From NCBI GenBank assembly GCA_009360345.1, contig SPDP01000003.1, positions 558,001-622,000 on the forward strand: 64,000 bases of DNA. The letters run 5' to 3'. The notes under the pieces were generated by a model. The model saw only the letters and a program-made list of their open reading frames with translations. It was not told the origin of the DNA and made no database searches. This DNA comes from Alcaligenaceae bacterium SAGV5 (GTDB taxonomy: Bacteria; Pseudomonadota; Gammaproteobacteria; Burkholderiales; Burkholderiaceae_B). Position 1 is the first letter of the stretch, and each line of letters begins with the position of its first letter. The position numbers and the translations under genes are program-made. Below, one piece after another: positions 41,110 to 50,090 of the stretch.

Positions 41110-42213
41110 ATGAACCGCATCGCCGACCCCATGCCCGAACTCCGTCCCGATTTTTCCTTCGAGCCCGGCGGTTTCGCCGACCATGCCACGCCGCTGGTGC
41201 GCAATTGCTGGTACGTGGCGGGCCTGTCCGGCGAGATCTCCCGCGAGCTGCGCAGCCGGCGCTTCCTGGGCGTGGATGTCGCCCTGTACCGCACGCAGGC
41301 CGGCGAGCCGGTGGCGGTACGCAACCGGTGTCCGCACCGTTCCTTCCCGCTGGCCAAGGGACGCCTGGAGGGCGACGAGCTGATGTGCGGCTATCACGGC
41401 ATGCGCTTCGACCCGTCGGGCCACTGCGTGAAGATGCCGGCCATGCCGCTGGTCCCCACCAATGCGCAGGTGCGCAGCTTTCCCATCGTCGAGCGCGCGC
41501 CGCTGGTCTGGATATGGATGGGCGATCCCGACCATGCCGACCCGGCCCTGATCCCCGACACGGGCTGGCTGGCCAGCCCGGCGTGGAAGAGCGTGAACGG
41601 CAGCTTCCACATGAAGGCGGACTATGTGTCGATGCACGAGAACCTGCTGGACCAGACCCATTTCCCCTTTCTGCACCCCGGCGCGATCGGTACCCCGGAG
41701 TACGCGCGCAGCAAGCTGGACGTGCGCCAGGACGGCGACGTGGTCATCATCGACCGCGCGCTGAAGAACTCGCCGCCGCCGGACGTCTACGGCGTGCCCA
41801 CCGGCCTGACCGGCAAGCCGGTGGACCGCTATTCGGAAGCGCGTTTCGCTTCGCCGGGCCTGCACGTGGCCTTCGCCCGCATCGTCGATAACCACGATGC
41901 CGGTGGCGCGCCGCGCACCTATCGCTTCAATATCACCCACGCCTTCACGCCCGAGACCAACGGCAGCATCCACTACTGGTGGTTCAACAGCCGCGACGCC
42001 AATCTCGACGATCCCGCCGCGGACGCCTACCTGTACGAGGCGTCGGCCAAGGCCTATCTCGAGGACGTGGACGCGCTGGAGTGGATACTGGACGTGGTGA
42101 AGCGCGACACCGAACCGCAGTTCGATCTGAATTTCGCGCCCGATAAGCCGGGGCTGCTGATGCGCCGCGCGCTGCACGACATGGCGGCGCGCGAGGCGGG
42201 GCTGAGTTTTTGA
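41110..42213 (+). CDS. Rieske non-heme iron oxygenase, VanA-like
   Basis: Oxygenase of 367 residues. Rieske ligands are C74-x-H76 and C93-x2-H96 (NRCPHR, CGYHGMRFD). The catalytic iron site lies in SMHENLLDQTHFPFLHP. Vanillate O-demethylase-like enzymes are the closest characterised relatives. The aromatic ether or carboxylate substrate is not predictable, but the Bug protein in the same operon should import it. Last gene of the three-gene operon; the convergent kinase gene ends 13 bases away. Confidence 0.9.
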   Translation: MNRIADPMPELRPDFSFEPGGFADHATPLVRNCWYVAGLSGEISRELRSRRFLGVDVALYRTQAGEPVAVRNRCPHRSFPLAKGRLEGDELMCGYHGMRFDPSGHCVKMPAMPLVPTNAQVRSFPIVERAPLVWIWMGDPDHADPALIPDTGWLASPAWKSVNGSFHMKADYVSMHENLLDQTHFPFLHPGAIGTPEYARSKLDVRQDGDVVIIDRALKNSPPPDVYGVPTGLTGKPVDRYSEARFASPGLHVAFARIVDNHDAGGAPRTYRFNITHAFTPETNGSIHYWWFNSRDANLDDPAADAYLYEASAKAYLEDVDALEWILDVVKRDTEPQFDLNFAPDKPGLLMRRALHDMAAREAGLSF

Positions 42214-42226
42214 GCGGCCGCCGGCC

Positions 42227-43669
42227 TCAGGCTGGCGGGAAACGCACGGTGATGCGCGTGCCGGCCGGTGCGCAGGCCGGGTCCTGCGGGTTGTCGGCGA
42301 TCGCCAGGGTGGCGCCGTGCCGCTGGGCGATCTCGCGCACGATGGCCAGGCCCAGGCCGCTGCCTTCGGCGTTGGAGCCCAGGATACGGTAGAAGCGGTC
42401 GAACACCAGTTCGCGTTCTTCGGGCGGGATGCCCGGACCGGAGTCTTCGACATCGAGCGTCGCGCCCGCCTCGGTTGCCGCCACGCGGACGGTGACGGTG
42501 CCGCCGCCCGGGGTGTAGCGCAGCGCGTTGTCGATCAGGTTGTTGACCAGTTCGGCCAGCAGCAAGGCGTTGCCGGCGACCGGGACCGGCGTCTCCGGGC
42601 CTTCCAGGCCCAGGTCGATTCCGCGCTCCATCGCCTCGTGCACCCAGTTCTGGGTCTGGTCGCTGGCGACGGCCAGCAGGTCGACGTGGGTGGAGACATC
42701 CACGGGGCTGCCCGTGTCCTCGGCGCGCGCCAGCGCGAGCAACTGGTTGACCAGGCGCGTGGCCCGTTCGGCGCCCGAGATCAGGTGCCGCAGGCTGGCC
42801 TCCATGTCTTCCGGGCTCGCATTGCGCAGCGCCAGCTCGGCCTGGGTGCGTATGCCGGCAAGCGGCGTCTTCAACTGGTGCGCCGCGTCGGCGACGAAAC
42901 GCTTCTGCGCGTCGATGTTGGCCGACAGGCGCAGCAGCAGTTCGTTCATGGCGCCCACCAGCGGCGCGATTTCCTGCGGCACCTCGCGGTCGTCGATGGG
43001 CGACAGGTCGTCGGGCCGCCGCGCGCGCAGCCGTGCCTGGAGTCTGCCCAGCGGCGCGATGCCGCGCGACAGCCCGAACCACACCAGTACCACGGCCAGC
43101 GGCAGCACCACGAATTGCGGCAGCACCACGCCCTTGATGATCTCGTTGGCCAGTTGCGAGCGCTTTTCGAGCGTCTCGGCCACCTGCACCAGCGCCGGCT
43201 GCGCGCCCGGGATCGTGGGCAGGGACACCCAGGTATAGGCGACGCGCACCGCGAAGCCCCGCATCACGTCGTCGCGGTATTGCACGATGCCGGGCAGGGG
43301 GCGTTCGAGCGACGGCAGCGGCAGTTCCCGGTCGCCGCTCAGGTATTCGCCGCGGCTGCCCAGCACGAGATAGAACACGCTGTCGGTCTCGTCGGCGCGC
43401 AGCATCTCGCGCGCAGAGACCGGCAACTGCAGCCGTGCCCGGCCGTTGACGTCCTTGATCTGCTGGGCCAGGGCCAGTACGTTGTTGGCCAGGCTGCGGT
43501 CGTAGGGCGCGACGGAGATCGATTGCGCGACCACGTAGGTGATGGCGACGCTGATAGGCCACAGCAGGAACAGCGGGACCAGCATCCAGTCGAGGATCTC
43601 GCCGAACAGCGACCGTGCCGGCCGTTCGATGGCGGGGATGGGCTGCGGCCCCTTGTGCTCGTCGTCCAT
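42227..43669 (-). CDS. TctE/QseC-type sensor histidine kinase
   Basis: Sensor kinase of 480 residues. Two membrane helices (about 29-50 and 183-202) bracket a periplasmic sensor of about 130 residues (2CSK_N-like), then HAMP, HisKA with His264 (DAAHQLKTPL) and an ATPase domain with NLIDNALRY, DSGPGIP and GSGLGLAIV. TctDE-like systems control tricarboxylate and Bug-type uptake. The regulator gene lies 11 bases upstream. ATG at 43669 is preferred over upstream positions inside the regulator gene. Confidence 0.9.
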   Translation of the reverse strand: MDDEHKGPQPIPAIERPARSLFGEILDWMLVPLFLLWPISVAITYVVAQSISVAPYDRSLANNVLALAQQIKDVNGRARLQLPVSAREMLRADETDSVFYLVLGSRGEYLSGDRELPLPSLERPLPGIVQYRDDVMRGFAVRVAYTWVSLPTIPGAQPALVQVAETLEKRSQLANEIIKGVVLPQFVVLPLAVVLVWFGLSRGIAPLGRLQARLRARRPDDLSPIDDREVPQEIAPLVGAMNELLLRLSANIDAQKRFVADAAHQLKTPLAGIRTQAELALRNASPEDMEASLRHLISGAERATRLVNQLLALARAEDTGSPVDVSTHVDLLAVASDQTQNWVHEAMERGIDLGLEGPETPVPVAGNALLLAELVNNLIDNALRYTPGGGTVTVRVAATEAGATLDVEDSGPGIPPEERELVFDRFYRILGSNAEGSGLGLAIVREIAQRHGATLAIADNPQDPACAPAGTRITVRFPPA

Positions 43670-43680
43670 CCGGGGCCGGG

Positions 43681-44370
43681 TCAGGCCGCGCCGTGCTGGA
43701 CGCCGGGCTCGCGTTCCAGGCAGTATCCCAGTCCGCGCACGGTGGCGATCTTGACGCCGCCGGGTTCCAGCTTCTTGCGCAGCCGGTGCACGTAGACCTC
43801 GATGGCGTTGGTGCTGACTTCCTCGCCCCACTCGCACAGGTGGTCCACCAATTGTTTCTTGCTGACCATGCGGCCGCTGCGCGACAGCAGGACTTCGAGC
43901 AGGCTGACTTCGCGCGCGGACAGCTCGACGATCTGCTCGTCGATGGTCACCACGCGCCCGACCTGGTCGAAGGCCAGCCGGCCATGGCGCAGCACCGCCG
44001 GCCCGCCGCCCGCGCCACGCCGGGTCAGCGCGCGGACCCGCGCTTCGAGCTCGGACAGGGCAAAGGGCTTGGCCATGTAGTCGTCGGCCCCCAGGTCCAG
44101 GCCCTTGACGCGCTGCTCCACGCTGTCGGCGGCGGTAAGTATCAGCACCGGCATGTGCGAATTGCGCGCCCGCAGGCGGCGCAGGACTTCGGTGCCCGAC
44201 AGCCGGGGCAGGCCGATGTCAAGGATCAGCAGGTCGAAGGGCTGGGCCGCCAGCGCGGAGTCCGCCTCGAGCCCGTCGTGGACGGCATCGACCGCGTAGC
44301 CGTTCTGGCGCAGGGAGCGGGACAGGCCGTCGGCAAGGATGTTGTCGTCTTCGGCGATGAGGATGCGCAT
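43681..44370 (-). CDS. OmpR/TctD-type response regulator
   Basis: Response regulator of 229 residues: receiver domain with acidic residues at 8-9, phospho-acceptor Asp51 (LLILDIGLP) and Lys in DYMAKPF, and a C-terminal winged helix (EVSLLEVLLSRSGRMVSKKQL, VHRLRKKLEPGG, IATVRGLGYCL). It starts at MRILIAEDD; eight extra upstream codons are unlikely. Operon with the kinase. Possible targets are the divergent or adjacent Bug genes and the MHS transporter, whose promoter carries direct repeats suited to this family. Confidence 0.93.
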   Translation of the reverse strand: MRILIAEDDNILADGLSRSLRQNGYAVDAVHDGLEADSALAAQPFDLLILDIGLPRLSGTEVLRRLRARNSHMPVLILTAADSVEQRVKGLDLGADDYMAKPFALSELEARVRALTRRGAGGGPAVLRHGRLAFDQVGRVVTIDEQIVELSAREVSLLEVLLSRSGRMVSKKQLVDHLCEWGEEVSTNAIEVYVHRLRKKLEPGGVKIATVRGLGYCLEREPGVQHGAA

Positions 44371-44449
44371 GGGGGAATTGTAGCGTCGGGGCAATGCATC
44401 GAGGTTCCCCGGTGCATTGTCCCCCAGGCGCGCGCCGCCGTCACTATTG

Positions 44450-45427
44450 CTATTCGATCTGATACATCCCCGTGCGGCGCGTCGCGTCGACCCAGTAGGC
44501 GGTTTCCTTGTCCAGGAAGCGTCCGAATTCCTCGGGCGTCATGGGCTCCACGGCCTCCAGGCCGAGCTGGGGCAGCTTGGCGACGATCTCGGGGGTCTGC
44601 AGCACCGCCCGCACGTCGGCGACGATGCGCGTCATGGCCGCGGCGGGCGTGGACTTGGGGGCGAACATCCCGTACCAGGCGCGCCCCGGCAGGCCGGTCA
44701 GCCCGGAACGGCTGGCCAGCGGCACGTCCGGCATGATGGTGGAGGGCGTGTCGCTGCTGGTGATGGCGATGGCCCGGACCCGGCCGGACTTCACCTGGGG
44801 CATGGCGCTGGGCAGGGCGTCGATCATCAGCTTGATCGAACCGCCGATCAGGTCCGTGAACGCCGGCGGGCTGCCCTTGTAGGGCACGTGGACGAGGTCC
44901 ACGCCCGCCAATTGCTTGAAGACTTCCATGCTGAGATGGCTGGTCGAGCCCGTGCCCGGCGAACCGTAGCTGAACTTGCCGGGGTTCGCCTTCAACTGGG
45001 CGATGACTTCGGGCAGCGTGGTGGCCGGGAACTGCGCGTTCACCACCATGAGCATGTCCGTGCCGGCCAGCAGCGCGACGGGCTGGAAATCGCGTCCGAC
45101 GTCGTAGGGCAGATGTTTGTACAGGCTGGGATTGATCACGACGGGGGAGTTGGACGTGACCAGCAGCGTGTACCCGTCGCCCTCGGCCCGCGCCACTTCC
45201 TGCAGCGCGATGGCGCCGTTGGCCCCGGCGCGGTTCTCCACCACCACCGGCTGCCCCCATTTCTGCGCCAGCTTGTCGCCGATGGCGCGGGCGAGGATGT
45301 CCGAGCCCTGTCCGGGCGGGAAGGGGACGATCACGCGCACCCGTTTACTGGGGAACGCCTGGTCGGCAAGGACGGGTTGGCCGGCCAGGCCCACGGCCAG
45401 GCAGCACAGCAAGAGCAGTTTGTTCAT
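44450..45427 (-). CDS. Bug/TctC-family periplasmic solute-binding protein
   Basis: Receptor of 325 residues with a signal peptide (about 1-22, VLADQ) and the Bug signatures VRVIVPFPPGQGSDILAR, VVVENRAGANGAIAL and LPYDVGRDFQPV. Divergent from the CoA-transferase operon across a 113-base AT-rich region, so it likely imports the dicarboxylate-type substrate degraded by those enzymes. No membrane partner genes lie nearby. Confidence 0.92.
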   Translation of the reverse strand: MNKLLLLCCLAVGLAGQPVLADQAFPSKRVRVIVPFPPGQGSDILARAIGDKLAQKWGQPVVVENRAGANGAIALQEVARAEGDGYTLLVTSNSPVVINPSLYKHLPYDVGRDFQPVALLAGTDMLMVVNAQFPATTLPEVIAQLKANPGKFSYGSPGTGSTSHLSMEVFKQLAGVDLVHVPYKGSPPAFTDLIGGSIKLMIDALPSAMPQVKSGRVRAIAITSSDTPSTIMPDVPLASRSGLTGLPGRAWYGMFAPKSTPAAAMTRIVADVRAVLQTPEIVAKLPQLGLEAVEPMTPEEFGRFLDKETAYWVDATRRTGMYQIE

Positions 45428-45489
45428 GGGAAGGGTCTCCTCGCGAATGGTGCCATCGTCTGGCTTTTCTGTTTTCTCATTTTGATATA

Positions 45490-45501
45490 TTGTTATAACA
45501 A
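45490..45501. promoter_or_regulatory. 12-bp palindrome, candidate GntR operator
   Basis: TTGTTATAACAA is a perfect palindrome in an AT-rich stretch 40 bases before the CoA-transferase start and about 60 before the divergent Bug gene. GntR-family operators often have this short palindromic form, and a GntR/UTRA regulator is the second gene of the operon. Confidence 0.5.
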
Positions 45502-45540
45502 ACTCAAGATGTCCTTTTCCAACATTGTCCGGGGAGCTTC

Positions 45541-46740
45541 ATGTCGCTACTTCGCGGGTTCCGCATTCTTGCCGTCGAACAGTACGGCGCGGCGCCTTTC
45601 GGCACCCAGTTGCTCGCGGCGCTGGGGGCCGAGGTCATCAAGGTCGAGCAGGCCGCGCAAGGGGGCGACGTGTCGCGGCTGGTCGGCCCGCATTTCCTGG
45701 CGGATCTGCCCGACGGCGCGCAAAGCCTGTTCTTCCAGAGCCTGAACCAGGGCAAGAAAAGCATCACGCTGAACCTCGCCCATCCCGAGGGGCGGGCCCT
45801 GTTCCGCAAGTTGGCGGCCACGGCGCACGGCGTGGTCGACAACCTGCGCGGCGACGTCGCGGGCAAGCTCGGCCTGACCTACGAAGACCTGAAGGACGTC
45901 AACCCGGCCGTGGTCTGCGCCCATATATCGGCCTATGGCCGGACCGGCGAACGCGCGGCGTGGCCGGGCTACGACTACCTGATGCAGGCCGAGGCGGGCT
46001 ATTTCTCGCTGACCGGCGAACCGGACACGGCGCCGTCGCGCATGGGGCTGTCGCTGGTCGACTACATGACCGGCGTGATGATGTCCGTGGGGCTGCTCAG
46101 CGGCATGCTGGAGGCCGCGCGCAGCGGCCAGGGGTGCGACGTGGACACCAGCCTGTACGACGTCGCGCTGTTCAATCTCAACTATGTGGCGGCGTGGTAC
46201 CTGAACGGCGCCGCCGAGACCGACCGCCAGCCCCGTTCCGGGCACCCCTCGCTCACGCCGTGCCAGCTCTATCGCACTGGCGACGGCTGGATCTACCTGA
46301 TGTGCAACAAGGAAAAATTCTGGCGCAACCTGTGCGAGCGGATCGGACGGCCGGAATGGATCACGGATGCGCGCTTCGTCGATTTCGCCGCCCGGGGCCG
46401 GCATCGCGAGGAACTGACCGGACTGCTGGACGAGGCGCTGTCGGCGCGCACCACGGCCGAGTGGATGCGGCACTTCGCCGGCACGGTGCCCGCCGCGCCC
46501 GTGTGGTCCGTGGGGCAGGCGCTGGATGCGCCCCTGGCCCAGGCCGACGGCCGCATCCGCCGCGTCGACCTGGCGGGCGGCGGCGCGCTGCGGGTGCTGG
46601 ACAGCCCGTTGCGCACGTCGCGGCCGGCGGTGGCCGTCGGGCCCGCGCCGGCCATGGGCGCCGATACCCGCGAGCTGCTGGCCAGCATCGGGATCGACGA
46701 AGAGGAGCAAGGTAGACTAAGGACCCTTGGTGTTCTCTGA
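45541..46740 (+). CDS. Class III (CaiB/BaiF) CoA-transferase
   Basis: CoA-transferase of 399 residues. It has the N-terminal GFRILAVEQYGAAPFGTQLLAALGAEVIKVE, the LNLAHPEGRALF region and the probable catalytic Asp in SLVDYMTGVM. Family members move CoA between carboxylic acids. With CitE-like and MaoC-like genes downstream, the pattern CoA-transferase / hydratase / lyase matches itaconate or mesaconate degradation, in which the acid is first activated to its CoA ester. Substrate inferred, not proven. Confidence 0.88.
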   Translation: MSLLRGFRILAVEQYGAAPFGTQLLAALGAEVIKVEQAAQGGDVSRLVGPHFLADLPDGAQSLFFQSLNQGKKSITLNLAHPEGRALFRKLAATAHGVVDNLRGDVAGKLGLTYEDLKDVNPAVVCAHISAYGRTGERAAWPGYDYLMQAEAGYFSLTGEPDTAPSRMGLSLVDYMTGVMMSVGLLSGMLEAARSGQGCDVDTSLYDVALFNLNYVAAWYLNGAAETDRQPRSGHPSLTPCQLYRTGDGWIYLMCNKEKFWRNLCERIGRPEWITDARFVDFAARGRHREELTGLLDEALSARTTAEWMRHFAGTVPAAPVWSVGQALDAPLAQADGRIRRVDLAGGGALRVLDSPLRTSRPAVAVGPAPAMGADTRELLASIGIDEEEQGRLRTLGVL

Positions 46741-46751
46741 CGTGTCGCCCC

Positions 46752-47489
46752 ATGTTCCAGCGCAGTGCCGGCTCGCAGTACAAGCTGTTGGCCCAGACCT
46801 TGATCCGGCGGATCCGCGACGGCGAATATCCGCCCGGCAGCCTGCTGCCGACCGAGAACGAACTGGGACAGCAGTTCAACGTCAGCCGCATCACCGTGCG
46901 CGGGGCCTTGCGCGAACTGGAAGTGCAGGGGCTGGTCAGCCGCCGCCCCGGCATCGGGACCCGCGTGGAGTCGGCGCAGCCCTCCGGCAATTTCGTGCAC
47001 GTGGGCAACACGGTGGACGACATCCTGCGCTTCACCCGGGGCTTTCGCTTCCATACCCTGAGCATCCGCGAGGTCGACGGCGACGAGGGTTCGGCCCGCG
47101 CGCTTCGGCTGCCCGCCGGCCAGCGCTTCGTCCGGGTGACCGGCCTGCGCCAGGCCGAGGGCGCGCCGCCGGTCGTCTACAGCGAACACCATATTCCGCC
47201 GCTGTATGCGGACGCGCTCGAGCAACTGGACGGCTACCGGGCCTCCGTTGCCGAATGGCTGGCCGAGCGGCGCGGCGACCGGGTATGCGAAATCCGCCAG
47301 GAAATCGATGCCGTCCGGCTGACCCGGGCGCAGGCCGAGCTGCTGCAGACCCGCTTCAGCACGCCGACCCTGCGCACGCGCACCTGGTACTACGGCACGA
47401 AGAAAGACCTGATCGTCGCCTCGGTGGGGCTCTTCCCCGAAGGGCGGCATTTGTTCAGCACCGTGATGCGGCGAGAGCCGGTCGGCTGA
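46752..47489 (+). CDS. GntR-family (HutC/UTRA) transcriptional regulator
   Basis: Regulator of 245 residues. The GntR winged helix (about 10-75: LIRRIRDGEYPPGSLLPTENEL, SRITVRGALRELEVQGL) is followed by a UTRA ligand domain (about 95-235). Embedded in the operon it probably controls, 11 bases after the CoA-transferase gene. The palindrome at 45490-45501 is the candidate target. Confidence 0.92.
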   Translation: MFQRSAGSQYKLLAQTLIRRIRDGEYPPGSLLPTENELGQQFNVSRITVRGALRELEVQGLVSRRPGIGTRVESAQPSGNFVHVGNTVDDILRFTRGFRFHTLSIREVDGDEGSARALRLPAGQRFVRVTGLRQAEGAPPVVYSEHHIPPLYADALEQLDGYRASVAEWLAERRGDRVCEIRQEIDAVRLTRAQAELLQTRFSTPTLRTRTWYYGTKKDLIVASVGLFPEGRHLFSTVMRREPVG

Positions 47490-47529
47490 TCCGATCGCGC
47501 GGGCCGCGACCTTGCCTCGGAGAGCCCGC

Positions 47530-48390
47530 GTGACCCACCCCGTCGTTCCTTCCACCTTCCTGTTCTGTCCCGGCAACCGGCCCGACCGCTACGACAAGGC
47601 GCTGCGCGGCGGCGCGCCGGGCGTCATCATCGATCTCGAGGATGCCGTGCCGCTCGCCGACAAGGCGGCCGCCCGGCGCGACGCGCTGGCCTGGCTGGCG
47701 GCGTTGCCCCCGGCCGGCCAGGGGGCGCCCATGGTGGCATTGCGCGTTTCCTCGCCACAGACGCCCGCGGGGCTGGAGGACCTGTACGCGCTGGCCCATG
47801 CGGGCGCGCTGCCAGCGCTGGACCTGGTGGCGGTGCCCAAGGCCGAGGATGCCGCCGGGCTGCGCATGATCCACGCGCACGCGGCCGCGGCCAACCCCGC
47901 GTTGCGGCTGATGGCGCTGGTGGAGTCGGCGCAGGGCGTGCGCCGTGCGGCCGATATCGCCCAGGCGGGGCCGTGGCTGGCGGCGATGGCCTTCGGCGCC
48001 GCGGACTTCAGCGCCGAGACCGGCGCGGACAACACCTGGGACGCGCTGGCCTACGTGCGCGGGCGCCTCCTGTTCGAGATCGCCGGCAGCGGCGTGCCCA
48101 TGCTGGACGTGCCGCATATCGCCATCGACGACGACGGCGGCCTGCGCGGCGACTGCGAGCGGGCCCGCGCCATGGGTTTCCACGGCAAGCTCGCCATCCA
48201 TCCGCGCCAGTGGCCCATCATCGTGCGGGCCTTCGAGCCCGATCCGGCCAGGCTGGCGTGGGCGGGCGAGATCACCGCCGCCTACGAGCGCGCGGGCCGC
48301 CGGGCCTGCGCGGTGGGGGCCACGATGGTGGACGAGCCCGTCTACCAGAGCGCCCTGCGCATCCTGCGGCGTGCCGCCGCCCCGACCTGA
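47530..48390 (+). CDS. CitE-like HpcH/HpaI-family CoA-ester lyase
   Basis: TIM-barrel lyase of 286 residues: FLFCPGNRPDRYDKAL, IIDLEDAVP with metal/CoA ligands, ALVESAQGV with the metal-binding Glu, GAADFSAETG and LAIHPRQ. Relatives cleave citramalyl-CoA, malyl-CoA or beta-methylmalyl-CoA. GTG at 47530 is chosen because GGAG lies 8 bases upstream. It would split the hydrated CoA ester made by the next gene product, giving for example acetyl-CoA plus pyruvate, or propionyl-CoA plus glyoxylate. Confidence 0.88.
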   Translation: MTHPVVPSTFLFCPGNRPDRYDKALRGGAPGVIIDLEDAVPLADKAAARRDALAWLAALPPAGQGAPMVALRVSSPQTPAGLEDLYALAHAGALPALDLVAVPKAEDAAGLRMIHAHAAAANPALRLMALVESAQGVRRAADIAQAGPWLAAMAFGAADFSAETGADNTWDALAYVRGRLLFEIAGSGVPMLDVPHIAIDDDGGLRGDCERARAMGFHGKLAIHPRQWPIIVRAFEPDPARLAWAGEITAAYERAGRRACAVGATMVDEPVYQSALRILRRAAAPT

Positions 48391-48409
48391 CCTGCCGTTG
48401 GAGACTTTC

Positions 48410-49450
48410 ATGCATACCGCTTACTACCATCTGGGCGACGGCCTCTACGCCGAACGCTTCGGCCTGGGCTTCGAGCATCTGTCCGCCGGACAGCGTTTCG
48501 TCCATCGGCCGGGCATTACCTTTTCCCAGCAGGACAACGTGTCCGAGGCCCTGGATTCGATCAACTCGGCCATGGTCCATTACGACGACTGCTACGCCGG
48601 GCTGACGGACTGGAAGCGGCCCCTGATGGTCAGCACGCTGACCCTGCAGCGGTTGATCGGCATGACGTCCAAGACCTTCGGCCGGCGCCGCCGCATCGTG
48701 TCCATGTCGAGCATCGCGCTGACCCGGCCCATGTTCGGCGGCGATACCCTCTATGTCGAGACCGAAGTGCTGGCCACCGAACCGGTGGATGCGTTCCTGG
48801 GCCGCGCCAGCCTGCTGACGCGCGGTTTCAACCAGCGCGGCGAGCAGGTGGCCGAGCTGCGCTACGCGGTCGAGCTGTGGCATGGCGCGGCGGGACCCGA
48901 TGCCATCGCGGGCGCCACGGCGGCGGACGACGAGCGCTTCCGGTCGCATGCCGCGCGGGAGGACGGCGCCTGGGTCGAGCAGACCGGCCTCTTTTTCGAA
49001 GACCTGCGGCAGGGCGAGACCTTCGTGCACAGCCCGCGCAAGACCCTGCTGGCCGAGGAGGCCACCTTGCACGCGCTGCGCGCGATGGAGTGGCAGCCGC
49101 AAAGCCACGACCATGCCTTTGCGCAGGCGCTGGGGCTGCCCGGACCCGTGGTGCCGCAGACCTGGGGGATCGGCGTGGCGGTGGCGCTGTCCACGCGCAC
49201 CTTCGGCCGGGTCACCGTCAACCTGGGGTGGACCGATGTGGAGTTCGGCGCCGACCTGATGCCCGGGGACACGCTGGAGGCGCGGTCCACGGTGGAGGGC
49301 ACGCGCCCGTCCGGATCCCGGCCCGACCAGGGCGTGGTGGCGGTGCTGACCGAGGCGCGCAACCAGCGGGGGGAGATGGTCAACCGGTACCGGCGCGCGT
49401 TGATGGTGTACCGGCGCGGGGCCAATCCCTACGCCAGGGCGGGATATTAG
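48410..49450 (+). CDS. MaoC-like double-hotdog hydratase (mesaconyl-CoA hydratase type)
   Basis: Protein of 346 residues with two hotdog domains (about 10-160 and 180-335). Length and features (GITFSQQDNVSEALDSINSAMVHYD, LTLQRLIGMTSKTFGRR) fit mesaconyl-CoA hydratase/beta-methylmalyl-CoA dehydratase better than the shorter itaconyl-CoA hydratase. It would hydrate the unsaturated CoA ester between the CoA-transferase and lyase steps. ATG at 48410. The last four bases overlap the convergent dioxygenase gene. Confidence 0.82.
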   Translation: MHTAYYHLGDGLYAERFGLGFEHLSAGQRFVHRPGITFSQQDNVSEALDSINSAMVHYDDCYAGLTDWKRPLMVSTLTLQRLIGMTSKTFGRRRRIVSMSSIALTRPMFGGDTLYVETEVLATEPVDAFLGRASLLTRGFNQRGEQVAELRYAVELWHGAAGPDAIAGATAADDERFRSHAAREDGAWVEQTGLFFEDLRQGETFVHSPRKTLLAEEATLHALRAMEWQPQSHDHAFAQALGLPGPVVPQTWGIGVAVALSTRTFGRVTVNLGWTDVEFGADLMPGDTLEARSTVEGTRPSGSRPDQGVVAVLTEARNQRGEMVNRYRRALMVYRRGANPYARAGY

Positions 49451-50076
49451 GCGGGTGTTTCCCAGGGCCGCATGTCGTCGAGCGTCTGCCCCGGCGCCAT
49501 GCGCGGACGGCGCGCGAGTTCCGCTTCCGGGACGCCGGCCTCGTAGGCGCGGATGAGCGCTTCCGGATCGAGCTTGATGCCCACCGGATTCACGGCGAAG
49601 TCGTCGCCATGGAAGAAGGCCGCGGCTTCTTCCTTGGTGCGGAAGTTGTCGACCTGCAATTCGATCTGCGTGCCGTCCGGATCGCGGTAGTAGAACGAGA
49701 GGGTCGGGCCGTGGTTGATCGTCCAGTAGGGCCGGATTCCCTGGTTCTTCAGGCGCAGGTAGGTCGACAGCAAGGCGCGTAGCGTCGGGTAGGCATAGGC
49801 GAGATGATGCAGTCCCCAGCTTCCGGGGCGGGGCGGCCGCAGCCCCGGGACATGCCGGATCGCCAGCCTGTGATGCTCGTCGTCGTAGGTGAGAAAGCAC
49901 AGGTCGTGGCGGTCGTAGACCACCTGCGCGTTCAGGACGGTCAGATACCAGTCCCTGACCGCTTCGTAGTTGGCCGTCTGGAGGACGAAGTGCGCGAAGA
50001 GCGAGGGCGAGTGGGCGTCAGGCTCCACGCGGGCGCGGGGAGCGGGGGCCGATGGCGTCGTGGTCGTATCCGGCAT
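49447..50076 (-). CDS. VOC-family extradiol dioxygenase-like protein
   Basis: Protein of 209 residues in the vicinal oxygen chelate fold. Candidate metal ligands are His in FAHFVLQTAN, His in GLHHLAYAY and Glu in TQIELQV, and FYYRDPDG is a typical signature. Extradiol catechol dioxygenases of this type cleave aromatic rings at the meta position. The length suits a single-domain-pair enzyme. Last gene of a four-gene operon with a ring hydroxylase and C-C hydrolase. Confidence 0.85.
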   Translation of the reverse strand: MPDTTTTPSAPAPRARVEPDAHSPSLFAHFVLQTANYEAVRDWYLTVLNAQVVYDRHDLCFLTYDDEHHRLAIRHVPGLRPPRPGSWGLHHLAYAYPTLRALLSTYLRLKNQGIRPYWTINHGPTLSFYYRDPDGTQIELQVDNFRTKEEAAAFFHGDDFAVNPVGIKLDPEALIRAYEAGVPEAELARRPRMAPGQTLDDMRPWETPA

Positions 50077-50090
50077 GGTGTCCGTCCTCG

